Shown here piece after piece: positions 26,074 through 34,926 of a stretch of 64,000 nt of DNA (within the stretch, counting starts at the first letter, position 1; each line of letters starts with the position of its first letter). Origin of the DNA: Lichenicoccus sp964246745 (lineage in GTDB: Bacteria > Pseudomonadota > Alphaproteobacteria > Acetobacterales > Acetobacteraceae); NCBI GenBank assembly GCA_964246745.1, contig CAXTRK010000006.1, positions 62,001 to 126,000 on the forward strand. Direction: 5' to 3'. Position numbers and translations under genes: made by a program. Below the pieces are notes generated by a model, which ran no database searches, had not been told where the DNA came from, and worked only from the letters and a program-made list of their open reading frames with translations.

Positions 26074-27210
26074 ATGAGCTACCGTCCTTACCAGCAAATT
26101 CAGCGGCGCGTCTCCCGCCAGATCCATGTCGGCCGTGTGCCGGTGGGCGGCGATGCGCCGATCACCGTGCAGACCATGACCAACACCCTGACCACGGACG
26201 CGGCGGCGACCATCGCGCAGATACGCCTGTCGGAACTGGCCGGTGTCGACATCGTGCGGGTCTCCTGTCCGGACGAGGAGAGCACCGCCGCGCTGGCCGA
26301 GATCGTGCGCGAGGTCAATGTGCCGATCGTCGCCGACATCCATTTCCACTACAAGCGCGCGATCGAGGCGGCGCGCGCCGGGGCCGCGTGCCTGCGCATC
26401 AATCCGGGCAATATCGGCAGTCCCGAGCGTGTCCGCGAGGTGGTGCGCGCCGCGCGCGAGCATGGCTGCTCGATACGCATCGGCGTCAATGCCGGCTCGC
26501 TTGAACGGCACCTGCTGGAGAAATACGGCGAGCCCAATCCGGATGCGCTGGTGGAGAGCGCGCTGGAGCACGCACGCATCCTGCAGGACCATGATTTTCA
26601 CGAGTTCAAGATCAGCGTGAAGGCGTCCGACGTCTTCCTCGCGGTGGCCGCCTACCAGCAGCTCGCCGAGGTTTGCGATCACCCGCTGCATATCGGCATC
26701 ACCGAGGCGGGTGGGAAGCGCGCCGGCACGGTGAAGTCCGCGATCGGGCTGGGCAGCCTGCTCTGGGCCGGCATCGGCGACACCCTGCGCGTCTCGCTCT
26801 CGGCCGAGCCGGAGGAGGAGGTGCATGTCGGCTGGGAGATGCTCAAGACGCTTGGCATCCGCCATCGTGGGGTGAAGATCATCTCCTGCCCGTCCTGCGC
26901 ACGTCAGGGCTTCGACGTCATTCGCACCGTCGCCACCCTGGAAGAGCGGCTCGCCCATATCGAGACGCCGCTCACCTTGTCCATCATCGGCTGCGTGGTG
27001 AACGGCCCGGGCGAGGCGCTGATGACCGATATCGGCGTCACCGGCGGCGGCTCCGGGAGGCACATGGTCTATGCCGCCGGCAAGCAGGACCACACCATGC
27101 CAGCCGAACGGATGGTCGATCATATCGTCGGTCTCGTCGAGGCCAAGGCCGCCGAGTTCCAGTCGGCCATCGACGCAAACAAGGTAGCCGAGCTGGCAGA
27201 GGTGGAGTGA
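26074..27210 (+). CDS. ispG: 4-hydroxy-3-methylbut-2-enyl-diphosphate synthase IspG
   Basis: A 378-residue [4Fe-4S] enzyme of the MEP isoprenoid pathway that makes HMBPP from MEcPP. Family sequence is evident: VGGDAPITVQTMTNTLTTDA, VSCPDEESTAALAEIV, PIVADIHFHYKRAIEA and RINPGNIGS. The cluster ligands lie in SCPSCARQGFDVI and IIGCVVNGPGEAL (C-x2-C, distal C and E). ATG 26074 has GGAG nine bases upstream. hisS begins 13 bases after its stop, so ispG, hisS and prfA probably share a transcript. Confidence 0.97.
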   Translation: MSYRPYQQIQRRVSRQIHVGRVPVGGDAPITVQTMTNTLTTDAAATIAQIRLSELAGVDIVRVSCPDEESTAALAEIVREVNVPIVADIHFHYKRAIEAARAGAACLRINPGNIGSPERVREVVRAAREHGCSIRIGVNAGSLERHLLEKYGEPNPDALVESALEHARILQDHDFHEFKISVKASDVFLAVAAYQQLAEVCDHPLHIGITEAGGKRAGTVKSAIGLGSLLWAGIGDTLRVSLSAEPEEEVHVGWEMLKTLGIRHRGVKIISCPSCARQGFDVIRTVATLEERLAHIETPLTLSIIGCVVNGPGEALMTDIGVTGGGSGRHMVYAAGKQDHTMPAERMVDHIVGLVEAKAAEFQSAIDANKVAELAEVE

Positions 27211-27223
27211 CAAGGGCGGATTG

Positions 27224-28468
27224 ATGGACGCGCTCCAGCCGCCGCGCGGCACACGGGACCTGTTCGGCGAAGCGCAGCGCCGCCACACCCATGTCGCGGC
27301 GACGGCGCGCCGCATCGCCGCCGCCTATGGCTTTGATGAATGGTCGACGCCGATCTTCGAGGACACCAGGGTGTTCTCGCGCACCCTGGGCGAGACCTCG
27401 GACGTCGTCACCAAGGAAATGTACAGCTTTCCCGATCGTGGCGGCGAGGAACTGACGCTGCGGCCGGAGGGGACGGCGGGGATTTGCCGCGCCCTGGTCA
27501 GCAATGGCCTCACGCAGTCTCTGCCGCAGAAGATCTACTATGCCGGTCCGATGTTCCGCTACGAGCGGCCGCAGAAGGGACGCTACCGGCAGTTCCATCA
27601 GATCGGCGCCGAGTTGATCGGCAGCGCCGAGCCGCTCGCCGATGCCGAGACCATCGCTCTTGCCCGCGACGTGCTGGCGGCCCTCGGCCTCGCCGGCAGC
27701 GTGGCGCTGGAACTGAACACGCTCGGCGACGCCCCGAGCCGTGCCGCCTGGCGCGAGGCGCTGGTCAACTACCTGCACACCATAAGGGATGAGTTGTCGC
27801 CGGAGAGCCGGCTGCGTCTCGCGCGCAATCCGCTGCGCGTCCTGGATAGCAAATCGGCCGCCGACCAGGCGCTGCTGGTGGACGCCCCGATGATCGGCGC
27901 CTTTCTCACCGAGGCCGCGCGCACGTTCTGGGACGCGCTGCGCCGCGCGCTGGACGGCTTCGGCGTCGCCTTCCACGAGAACCCGCGGATCGTGCGCGGG
28001 CTCGATTACTACAGCCACACCGCCTTCGAGTTCACCACCAACGCCCTTGGCGCGCAGGGCACGGTGATTGCCGGCGGGCGCTATGACGGGCTGGTTGCCG
28101 AAATGGGCGGCCCGCCAACGCCTGCCATCGGCTGGGCGGGCGGCATCGAACGCCTGGCCATGCTGCTCGATGAGCCGCCGCCGGCCGTCTCACCGGTCGC
28201 GGTCGTGCCGATCGGCGAGGCGGCTCAAGCGCGCGCGACCCAGGTGCTGCAAAGCCTGCGCGCCGCCGGCATACGCGCGGAGAGCGCCTACCGCGGCAAC
28301 GCCAAACGGCATTTCGAGCGCGCCAACCGGATCGGCGCGTGCGTCGCCGTCATTCTCGGTGAGGAGGAGCTGGCGCGCGGCACCGCCCAGGTGAAGGATC
28401 TCGCGAGCGGCACGCAGAGCGAGGTCGCGGTCGACCAGTTGATCGACACGCTCAAGCGACGCGCATGA
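27224..28468 (+). CDS. hisS: Histidine--tRNA ligase
   Basis: A 414-residue class-II aminoacyl-tRNA synthetase charging tRNA-His. Motifs: LQPPRGTRDLFGEAQRR, LRPEGTAGICRALVSN, MFRYERPQKGRYRQFHQIGA (motif 2), the histidine loop RGLDYYSHTAFEF and GGRYDGLVAEMGGPPTPAIG with motif 3 GIERLAMLL. The C-terminal anticodon-binding domain follows (AQARATQVLQSLRAAGIRAE). Length is normal. It overlaps prfA by 4 bases (ATGA), a coupled arrangement between a tRNA synthetase and a release factor. Confidence 0.97.
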   Translation: MDALQPPRGTRDLFGEAQRRHTHVAATARRIAAAYGFDEWSTPIFEDTRVFSRTLGETSDVVTKEMYSFPDRGGEELTLRPEGTAGICRALVSNGLTQSLPQKIYYAGPMFRYERPQKGRYRQFHQIGAELIGSAEPLADAETIALARDVLAALGLAGSVALELNTLGDAPSRAAWREALVNYLHTIRDELSPESRLRLARNPLRVLDSKSAADQALLVDAPMIGAFLTEAARTFWDALRRALDGFGVAFHENPRIVRGLDYYSHTAFEFTTNALGAQGTVIAGGRYDGLVAEMGGPPTPAIGWAGGIERLAMLLDEPPPAVSPVAVVPIGEAAQARATQVLQSLRAAGIRAESAYRGNAKRHFERANRIGACVAVILGEEELARGTAQVKDLASGTQSEVAVDQLIDTLKRRA

Positions 28469-29523
28469 GGTTCGAGGACCGGCTGGACCGCATTGTCGCG
28501 CGCTCCGACGAACTCCGCCACGCGTTGTCCGGCGCGCTGTCCGGAGAGGCTTTCAACCGTGCCTCGCGCGAATACGCGGAGCTCGACGATCTGGTCGGCC
28601 GGATTGTGGCATTGCGCGTGGCTGAGGCCGAGCAGCGGCAGGCGCAGGCCTTGCTCGACGACCCGGAGCTGCGCGACCTGGCGCAGGCGGAGCTCGACGG
28701 CTTGCGTGAGCGCCTGCCCGCGCTGCGTCACGACATCAGGCTCGCCATGCTCCCGCGCGACGAGGCCGACGCGCGCAGCGGCATCCTTGAGCTGCGTCCG
28801 GCGGCGGGCGGCGACGAGGCGGCCTTGTTCGCGGCCGAGCTGTTTGCGGCCTATCGCCGCTATGCCGAGGCGAGAGGCTGGCGGTTCGAGCTGCTGGAGT
28901 ATGACGAGAGCGAACTGGGCGGCCTGCGCGCGGGCATCGCCACCATCACCGGCCGCGGCGTCTTCGCGCGGCTGAAATACGAGTCCGGCGTGCACCGTGT
29001 GCAGCGCGTGCCGGCCACCGAGAGCCAGGGCCGCATTCATACCTCGACGGTCACCGTCGCCGTGCTGCCGGAAGCGGAGGAGGTCGATGTCGACGTGGAC
29101 GAGAGCGACCTGCGCATCGATGTCTATCGCGCCTCCGGCGCCGGCGGCCAGCATGTCAACAAGACCGATAGCGCGGTGCGCATCACCCACCTGCCCAGCG
29201 GCATCGTGGTGGCGATGCAGGAGGAGCGCAGCCAGCACAAGAACCGTGCCCGCGCCATGAAGGTGCTGCGTGCGCGCCTCTATGAGCAGCAGCGCGCGCG
29301 GATGCACGACAGCCGCGCCGCCGACCGCAAGTCCCAGGTCGGCACCGGCGACCGCAGCGAGCGCATACGCACCTACAACTTCCCGCAAGGCCGGGTGTCG
29401 GATCACCGCATCAACCTGACCCTCTACAAGATCGATCGCGTGATGGCGGGAGAGTTCGACGAGTTCATCGACGCGCTGACCACCGAGGAGCAGGCCGCCC
29501 TGCTTGCCGAGGACGAGAGCTGA
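28465..29523 (+). CDS. prfA: Peptide chain release factor 1
   Basis: 352 residues; recognises UAA and UAG stop codons and triggers peptide release on the ribosome. Visible features: GILELRPAAGGDEAALFAAE, VHRVQRVPATESQGRIHTST, the stop-codon recognition region around residues 180-190, and the catalytic GGQ loop in ASGAGGQHVNKTDSAVRITH (GGQ near residue 227). The GGQ glutamine is the methylation target of PrmC, encoded 470 bases downstream. The start overlaps the hisS stop. Confidence 0.97.
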   Translation: MRFEDRLDRIVARSDELRHALSGALSGEAFNRASREYAELDDLVGRIVALRVAEAEQRQAQALLDDPELRDLAQAELDGLRERLPALRHDIRLAMLPRDEADARSGILELRPAAGGDEAALFAAELFAAYRRYAEARGWRFELLEYDESELGGLRAGIATITGRGVFARLKYESGVHRVQRVPATESQGRIHTSTVTVAVLPEAEEVDVDVDESDLRIDVYRASGAGGQHVNKTDSAVRITHLPSGIVVAMQEERSQHKNRARAMKVLRARLYEQQRARMHDSRAADRKSQVGTGDRSERIRTYNFPQGRVSDHRINLTLYKIDRVMAGEFDEFIDALTTEEQAALLAEDES

Positions 29524-29527
29524 GCGG

Positions 29528-29968
29528 TCAGGAAATCGGGCCGCGACACAGTCCCGAATGCAGGCGCAGGCTCGTCGCCGCCTCGGGATCGTCAGGGTCG
29601 GCGAGGTAGAACAGGGTGAAATCCTCCGTCCCGAGCGCTTCATAGATCCGGTGGTCGGGATCGTTCAGCAGCCCGGTGTCGTTGACCTCATGGACCTCCG
29701 GCATGCCTTCATCGGAGCGGATGGTGATGGTGCCGCATAGATCGTAGCGATACCGGTTGGTGGCGTCGTCCGGAACCTGCACGCGCGCCGCGGCCTGGCT
29801 GGTGCCGCTGTCAAGATGGAAGGTCGCCGCCAGCCGGTTGTCGATGAAGAGCTGCGTCGTCTCGCTGATCTCGCGGGCGGAGCGCACGTCGTGCACGGTG
29901 AAGGTCGCGGCGGATGCCGTGGAGAGTTGGGCTGGCAGCAGGGCAAGGATGCAGGCGGCGCGTGGCAT
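29528..29968 (-). CDS. Small secreted protein of unknown function
   Basis: 146 residues from ATG 29968. A short signal peptide is likely (RAACILALLPAQLSTASA). The mature part is acidic and beta-rich-looking (TFTVHDVRSAREISETTQLF; RYRYDLCGTITIRSDEGMPE) with two cysteines, one at about residue 78 and one near the C-terminus at 141, which could form a disulfide. No family is recognised. It is inserted between prfA and prmC on the opposite strand; the start codon lies 25 bases from the prmC start, so the two genes diverge from a very short shared region. Confidence 0.72.
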   Translation of the reverse strand: MPRAACILALLPAQLSTASAATFTVHDVRSAREISETTQLFIDNRLAATFHLDSGTSQAAARVQVPDDATNRYRYDLCGTITIRSDEGMPEVHEVNDTGLLNDPDHRIYEALGTEDFTLFYLADPDDPEAATSLRLHSGLCRGPIS

Positions 29969-29992
29969 GATCAGCCAGAATAGGACAAGACG

Positions 29993-30859
29993 GTGACGTC
30001 GGCGAGCGATGCGGGGGCGCTGATCGCCTGGGCGGCGGACCGCCTGGCCGGCGCCGGGATCGAGGCGCCGAAGCGCGAGGCGTATCGCCTGCTGGCGCAC
30101 GCGAGCGGCGTGGCACCGCGCGACGCGCGTCTGCGCGAGCGGCAAACCGCGATCGCGCCTGGCGTCCGTGCGGTCTTCGAGGGCTGCGTCGAGCGTCGGG
30201 TCCTGCGTGAGCCGCTCGCCTTCATCACCGGTTGGCAGGGCTTCTGGACGCTCGATCTCGCCGTCTCCGACGCCACGCTGATCCCGCGCGCCGACAGCGA
30301 GGCGCTTATCGAGGCACTGCTGAGTCTCTATCCCGATCGCACCCGCCGGCTGCGCATTCTCGATCTGGGCACCGGCACCGGCTGCCTGCTGCTGGCGGCG
30401 CTTTCTGAGTACCCGCACAGCGATGGCGTCGGCATCGACCGATCCGAGCGGGCCTGCCGGCTTGCCGCGGCCAATGCGCGGCGCAACGCGCTGGCTGCGC
30501 GGGCGCGTTTCCTGTGCGCGCACTGGAGCGACGCGCTCCGTCCGGGCGCGCGTTTCGACGTGGTGCTGAGCAATCCGCCCTACATCCAGGCGGAGTCGAT
30601 CGCCACGCTGATGCCGGAGGTGGCGCGATTTGAGCCACGCGCCGCACTTGATGGCGGAGCGGACGGGCTTGCGGCCTATCGGGCGATCCTGCCTCGGCTG
30701 CCCGGACTGCTGACGGCCGGCGGCACCGCCATCCTGGAACTCGGCGCCGGTCAGGCGCCAGCGGTCCGGGAGCTGGCTGAGGCTTCGGGTCTTGCGTTCG
30801 TCTCGGTGCATCCCGATTTGAGTTGTATCGAGCGCGCGCTCGCCTTGCGGCCACGGTAA
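29993..30859 (+). CDS. prmC: Release factor glutamine N5-methyltransferase PrmC
   Basis: 288 residues; methylates the GGQ glutamine of release factors RF1 and RF2. The N-terminal helical domain includes APKREAYRLLAHASGV and LREPLAFITGWQGFWTLDLA. The SAM site is RILDLGTGTGCLLLAALSEY and the catalytic motif VVLSNPPYIQAESI. GTG 29993 is the only start that fits. The expected partner prfA lies upstream, separated by one reversed gene. A DUF4167 gene follows, the usual alphaproteobacterial order. Confidence 0.95.
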   Translation: MTSASDAGALIAWAADRLAGAGIEAPKREAYRLLAHASGVAPRDARLRERQTAIAPGVRAVFEGCVERRVLREPLAFITGWQGFWTLDLAVSDATLIPRADSEALIEALLSLYPDRTRRLRILDLGTGTGCLLLAALSEYPHSDGVGIDRSERACRLAAANARRNALAARARFLCAHWSDALRPGARFDVVLSNPPYIQAESIATLMPEVARFEPRAALDGGADGLAAYRAILPRLPGLLTAGGTAILELGAGQAPAVRELAEASGLAFVSVHPDLSCIERALALRPR

Positions 30860-31146
30860 CCCGTAGAAACCATTTGGCAGGTTTGGGGTCGCAGGCTAGG
30901 ATGATGGCGACGTGGTGGTGGTCTGCACGAGTCTTGACCTGCCACGCGGTTGCCAACGGTCGGTTTCGGATGCGTGATCTGGGCCGGTTGTATGGGTCCG
31001 ATCCGGCAAAAGTGCCGGCTTTCCAGAGGAAGCCGGGGACCAAGGCCGGAACCGTTGTTCGGTAAGGCGGAAGAGGAGGCGAGGGCGCCTCGGGACGCGC
31101 GGATGACGCCGGGCGTCAGCAATCAGGAAAGTGCTGCGACAGACTG

Positions 31147-31926
31147 ATGAACATGAAACGCATGCGGGGCCGCAATCATCGTCCCGGCGGCGGCGGCGGG
31201 GGCAGCCCGATCCGTCACCATAATGGTCAGATCCCTCTCAACCGAAACCATGTGTTCGACAGCAACGGGCCGGATTTGCGCGTACGCGGCACCGCGCAGC
31301 AGCTTTTCGAGAGATATCTGCAGCTTGGACGCGACGCCACCAGTTCCGGCGACCGGGTCATGGCGGAGGGATACTTTCAACATGCGGAGCATTATTTCCG
31401 CATCGTCAACGCGATCGCGCAGGCGGCTCAGCAGACCCAGGGCATGCAGCAGAACGCGTATATCAACAACAATAATAATCAGCAGCGCGGCCGGCTTGAT
31501 GAGCCGGAGGGCGATGACCGTGGCGCCGACGACCCGCTGATCGCCGGCGCGGCGCCCCAAGGAAGCGATAGGCAAGGAAGCGATAGGCAGGGCAATGATC
31601 GTCGGCCAGCGGAATTCCAGGGTGGCGAAAGGATTCAGCCGGAGCGTGAACGTCCGGTGATGCAGCCTTTGCCCGTGGAGCAGACGCCGTCTGTCGAGCA
31701 ACCGGCCGTTGAGAGTGCTCCGGCGGAGCGTGCCGAACCGGAGCGCGCCTTCGAGACCCCGGCATCTGACCGCCCTCATCCTGAGCGTCCTGCCGTCGAG
31801 CGGTCAGCGGAGCCGCGTGTGCCGCGCGAACGCTCGCCACGTCAGCCGCGCGAGCGCCGCGTGCCTGAAGCGGCGGCGCCATCACCTGAAGACACTCGTC
31901 CGGAGACGGAACTCAGCCCCTCCTGA
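31147..31926 (+). CDS. DUF4167 domain protein
   Basis: 259 residues. The N-terminus RMRGRNHRPGGGGGG and the helical block LRVRGTAQQLFERYLQLGRD with AEGYFQHAEHYFRIVNAIAQ are the DUF4167 domain (residues about 1-100), present after prmC in many Alphaproteobacteria. An Asn/Gln-rich stretch and a long low-complexity tail rich in Glu, Arg, Pro and Gln follow. The tail contains a tandem QGSDRQGSDRQGNDR repeat. The basic Gly-rich start suggests nucleic-acid binding, but the function is not established. The 287 bases before it hold no recognisable gene. Confidence 0.88.
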   Translation: MNMKRMRGRNHRPGGGGGGSPIRHHNGQIPLNRNHVFDSNGPDLRVRGTAQQLFERYLQLGRDATSSGDRVMAEGYFQHAEHYFRIVNAIAQAAQQTQGMQQNAYINNNNNQQRGRLDEPEGDDRGADDPLIAGAAPQGSDRQGSDRQGNDRRPAEFQGGERIQPERERPVMQPLPVEQTPSVEQPAVESAPAERAEPERAFETPASDRPHPERPAVERSAEPRVPRERSPRQPRERRVPEAAAPSPEDTRPETELSPS

Positions 31927-33060
31927 TCATGCGGCACTCGTCGGGTCGCCACGTTTGGCGATGGCGGGCTCCTGATGCGGCATCGGGTCCATCCTGAGAC
32001 GCGTGCGCGGCAGAGCTTCGGGGCATTCCTCCTGGAGGAAAACCAGCATCTTTTCACGCACCTCGCAACGCAGATCCCAGGTCTGCGGCGCGTTGCGGGC
32101 GCTGACCAGCATACGTATCTGCACCGTGTGCTCCGTGGCGTCGCTGACCTGCAGGTTGACCACCTTGCCGTCCCAGAGCGGGCTGTCCTGGACGATGTCC
32201 AGCAGTTTGCCGCGCAGCCGATCAACCGGGACGCGGTAATCCAGCAAGAAATACACTGAGCCGATCAACGCCGCGGAATTGTGTGTCCAGTTCTGGAACG
32301 GCTTTTCCAGAAAATACGAGATCGGCAGGATCATCCGCCGCCAGTCCCATATCCGCACCACGACATAGGTCGAGGTGATCTCCTCGATCCAGCCCCATTC
32401 GCCCTCGACGATGACCGCGTCTTCCACGCGGATCGGCTGGGTGATGGCAATCTGCACGCCGGCGATAAGGTTGGTCAGCAATGGCCGCGCGGCGAGGCCG
32501 ACGATGAGCGAAGCCGCCCCCGCGGACGCGAACAGGCTGAGGCCGTATTGCCGCACCGGCTCGAACGTCATGAGGGCCGCGGAGATGGTGACGACAAAGA
32601 TCAGGATGTCGGACGCGCGACGCAGGATGCCGACCTGGGTGATATGCTTGCGCGCCTGCAGATTGTCTTCCTCGGTCGTCTTGAAACGGCTGAGATAGCC
32701 GGTCGAAAGGATGCGCACCGCCAATGCCGCTCCCCAACCCATCAGCAGCACCAGCAGCACCAGCAAGCCCTGTCCGACCGCGAGGAACTCGGCGTTGGTC
32801 AGCCCCGCCGCGGGAAGCGCCAGGCCGACCGCCACGATGATGATGAAGCCACGCAGCGGCCGACGCATGCCTTTGACGAAGGAGCGCAGGAACGCGCCGC
32901 GTTCGCCCGGAAAGCGCAGGAAGAGATTGGTGATCAGGCGGCTGAGCAGCAGAGCCAGCAGGGCGACCACGATCAGCACGATGGCCGAGGCAAGCGGCGC
33001 CGGCGCCCAATCGAGCCAGATACGAAAGTTGATGATGTAGGTCAGCAGGTGGTCGTGCAT
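31927..33060 (-). CDS. Mechanosensitive ion channel family protein (MscS type)
   Basis: 377 residues. Four to five membrane helices span about residues 20-190 (for example LASAIVLIVVALLALLLSRL), and the pore/MscS beta-domain follows with LFASAGAASLIVGLAARPLL, NLIAGVQIAITQPIRVEDAV and IVEGEWGWIEEITSTYVVVR. It should open on hypo-osmotic shock to release solutes, although some relatives have other roles. ATG 33060 is used because the residues before it (frame open to 33168) are not hydrophobic. Its stop abuts the end of the DUF4167 gene directly; the two converge without a gap. Confidence 0.91.
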   Translation of the reverse strand: MHDHLLTYIINFRIWLDWAPAPLASAIVLIVVALLALLLSRLITNLFLRFPGERGAFLRSFVKGMRRPLRGFIIIVAVGLALPAAGLTNAEFLAVGQGLLVLLVLLMGWGAALAVRILSTGYLSRFKTTEEDNLQARKHITQVGILRRASDILIFVVTISAALMTFEPVRQYGLSLFASAGAASLIVGLAARPLLTNLIAGVQIAITQPIRVEDAVIVEGEWGWIEEITSTYVVVRIWDWRRMILPISYFLEKPFQNWTHNSAALIGSVYFLLDYRVPVDRLRGKLLDIVQDSPLWDGKVVNLQVSDATEHTVQIRMLVSARNAPQTWDLRCEVREKMLVFLQEECPEALPRTRLRMDPMPHQEPAIAKRGDPTSAA

Positions 33061-33172
33061 GCCGGAACTGCTACAGCCGTTGAGAGCGACTGCAAAGCTG
33101 TGCTTGACGGCGGCGTTGACTTGCGCAGGGTGCGACGATATCTGACCGCCTCCCCGGCGCGATCCCAATTGC

Positions 33173-33247
33173 GGCGGCGTAGCTCAGCGGTAGAGCAGGG
33201 GAATCATAATCCCTTGGTCGGCGGTTCAAATCCGTCCGCCGCTACCA
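33173..33247 (+). tRNA. tRNA-Met (anticodon CAT)
   Basis: A full cloverleaf can be drawn: acceptor GGCGGCG with CGCCGCT (one G-T pair), D arm GCTC/GAGC, anticodon arm GGGGA/TCCCT around loop ATCATAA with anticodon CAT at 33206-33208, T arm GGCGG-TTCAAAT-CCGTC, discriminator A and an encoded CCA at 33245-33247. It is an elongator-type Met tRNA by resemblance; a lysidine-modified tRNA-Ile(CAT) cannot be fully excluded. The 3' end overlaps the stop codon of the convergent TupA-like gene by several bases. Confidence 0.93.
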
Positions 33248-34210
33248 CGCGCCGGGGTCCGACCTGGAGCCATGGGTGACCCAAAAGCTGCCGAACACCG
33301 CATCATACGAGGCCGGGGTGAACGTGTTGAAGCCGTTCCCTGAGGAGGGAGTCATCTCTCCGAAATAGACACGTCCGGCGCTTTCATAGAGATCGACGCG
33401 GACAAAGTCGGTGCCGCCCGCGAGTGTCTCGGCGACGCGGATCATCTCGCCTAGGAGCGCCGGCCGCTCAATGCCATCAAGACAGGGTTCAACGGTGAGC
33501 TTTACCGGGAGCAGATTCCATTCCGGGTCGTAGATGTTGCGCCTGTGCTCGCCGAACCGGGCGACATCGATCTGCACAAATCTCACCTTGCCGCCAAAGA
33601 CGTAGAATTTCAGGTCGTTCGGCACCTCGCCGGACTCGTCCTCGAGAAATTCCTCGACGATGATGCGCGGCGTCACCTTTCTGTAAAATGGTTCCTGATT
33701 GATGTCGTAATAGTTCAGGGACAGCCATTCCCGACAGGTGTCGATCAGGGCCTGCCGGTCGAGGCTTTCCGCGTCGCGAACCAGTTGGACCCAGCCGCTG
33801 CCATGCGACGCCTTCACCACGTAGCGTCGCGGCAGACGATGAAATGGAATGTCGTCCGGATTGCGTGTGACATGATAGAGCCGGGGCAGGATGGATACGC
33901 CGATCATGTCAGCAACGAAGCTTCTGACCGCGACCTTGTCGACCCAGACCGCAAAGATTGCGCGATGATCAAAAATCTTGCGTGCCTGGAGTTTCTCGTT
34001 GAACGTCCGCGGAAACAGCACGTTCGGCCAATAGCCATACGTGTAACGATACTTCTTCATCGCGCGTGCCGCTACATGCACTCGGACCGGAGAATGGGCG
34101 ACAATGGTGCGCAACTGGGCTTTCAGCGTGCTCTTGGCGGCGCGTAGCGCCTGTGCGGTGATCGTCGTTCCGGGCTGATGAGCGTGGAGTGGCAGAGACA
34201 ACTGGGCCAT
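33242..34210 (-). CDS. TupA-like ATP-grasp protein (second copy)
   Basis: 322 residues of the same family as the gene at 17.1 kb. Shared landmarks: FPRTFNEKLQARKIFDHRAI, DKVAVRSFVADMIGVSILP, RYVVKASHGSGWVQLV, VTPRIIVEEFLEDESGEVPN, DLKFYVFGGKVRFVQIDVAR and VRVDLYESAGRVYFGEMTPS. It should be an ATP-dependent ligase acting on a surface glycan or small molecule. ATG 34210 is preferred to the longer frame reaching 34291. Its TAG stop (33242-33244) lies inside the tRNA-Met acceptor sequence. The gene is somewhat less GC-rich than its neighbours and stands alone, unlike the operon-borne copy. Confidence 0.83.
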   Translation of the reverse strand: MAQLSLPLHAHQPGTTITAQALRAAKSTLKAQLRTIVAHSPVRVHVAARAMKKYRYTYGYWPNVLFPRTFNEKLQARKIFDHRAIFAVWVDKVAVRSFVADMIGVSILPRLYHVTRNPDDIPFHRLPRRYVVKASHGSGWVQLVRDAESLDRQALIDTCREWLSLNYYDINQEPFYRKVTPRIIVEEFLEDESGEVPNDLKFYVFGGKVRFVQIDVARFGEHRRNIYDPEWNLLPVKLTVEPCLDGIERPALLGEMIRVAETLAGGTDFVRVDLYESAGRVYFGEMTPSSGNGFNTFTPASYDAVFGSFWVTHGSRSDPGAW

Positions 34211-34593
34211 GGCGTTGTTCCGAGAACCAGAGCGATGCGATGTATCCGGCGGCTGTGTTGCGTCTCGATCAATAGAGTCGGCTGCCTGCAAGTCACCGAC
34301 TAAACCAAGTCAAATACAGTCAAAGAAAGCGGATGCGACAGATCACTCCGAGATTAGGTCCCGGTTCACGTTGCTCTTTCGCCGCCGCTCCATGATGTCA
34401 TGCGCCGTTAACCAGACGGTAATACATGGTCCTGGTTTATGGAAGAAGCTGCGGAATGCGATTCTGGGGAGGTTTGGGTTTTTCGTCCTAGCGAGGCAAT
34501 TGCGCAACAGTAATGGCGCGTCCCGGGTCACCCGGCAGCTCTGTCGAACCGGCGCCCGGGCCAGACGTTCACTCGGCACAAGGAGTTGCCCGT
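34211..34593 (+). other. Intergenic region without recognised gene
   Basis: About 380 bases between the divergent TupA-like gene and the small membrane-protein gene. The part at 34270-34500 is more A/T-rich than its surroundings and holds no convincing coding frame on either strand. It should contain the promoters for both flanking genes. The ribosome site AGGAG of the downstream gene is at 34581-34585. No repeat, tRNA or hairpin stood out. Confidence 0.5.
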
Positions 34594-34926
34594 ATGTCCA
34601 GCAAGAAGCCGTCTGTTTGGCCGAGCATCGTCGGAATTGCATTTGCCGCGGCCGGGATCAGCAAGCTGTTGGCGATCGAGCCGCAGGAAAAACTCTTCAG
34701 GAGCTGGGGTTGGGCGCGCGAGGATATGCAGACGATCGGAGCGTCGGAACTGGCCGGGGCTGCGCTGTTGATGACCGGCTCGACCCAACGGCTCGGCGCC
34801 GCCCTGCTATCGGCCTCCTCGGTCTGCATCCTGATGACGGAGCTGCGTCACGGCAATGATCGCCTGGTGACGCCGCGCATGGCCGCGCTGGCCGCTGCGG
34901 TCAGTGGCTTCTGGCGTTTTGGCTGA
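34594..34926 (+). CDS. Small membrane protein, DoxX-like
   Basis: 110 residues with three to four hydrophobic helices: PSIVGIAFAAAGISKLLAI, ASELAGAALLMTGSTQRLGA, ALLSASSVCILMTEL and MAALAAAVSGFWRF. Size and spacing resemble the DoxX/DoxX-like family of small inner-membrane proteins of unclear redox role. ATG 34594 has an ideal ribosome site (AGGAG eight bases upstream); the longer open frame from 34513 is not needed. Its last 26 bases overlap the convergent EAL-type gene. Confidence 0.75.
   Translation: MSSKKPSVWPSIVGIAFAAAGISKLLAIEPQEKLFRSWGWAREDMQTIGASELAGAALLMTGSTQRLGAALLSASSVCILMTELRHGNDRLVTPRMAALAAAVSGFWRFG

Noticed and set aside
30860..31146. Small RNA or short gene between prmC and the DUF4167 gene
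   Set aside because: No promoter, hairpin with T-tract or conserved reading frame could be seen; the available frames are low-complexity.
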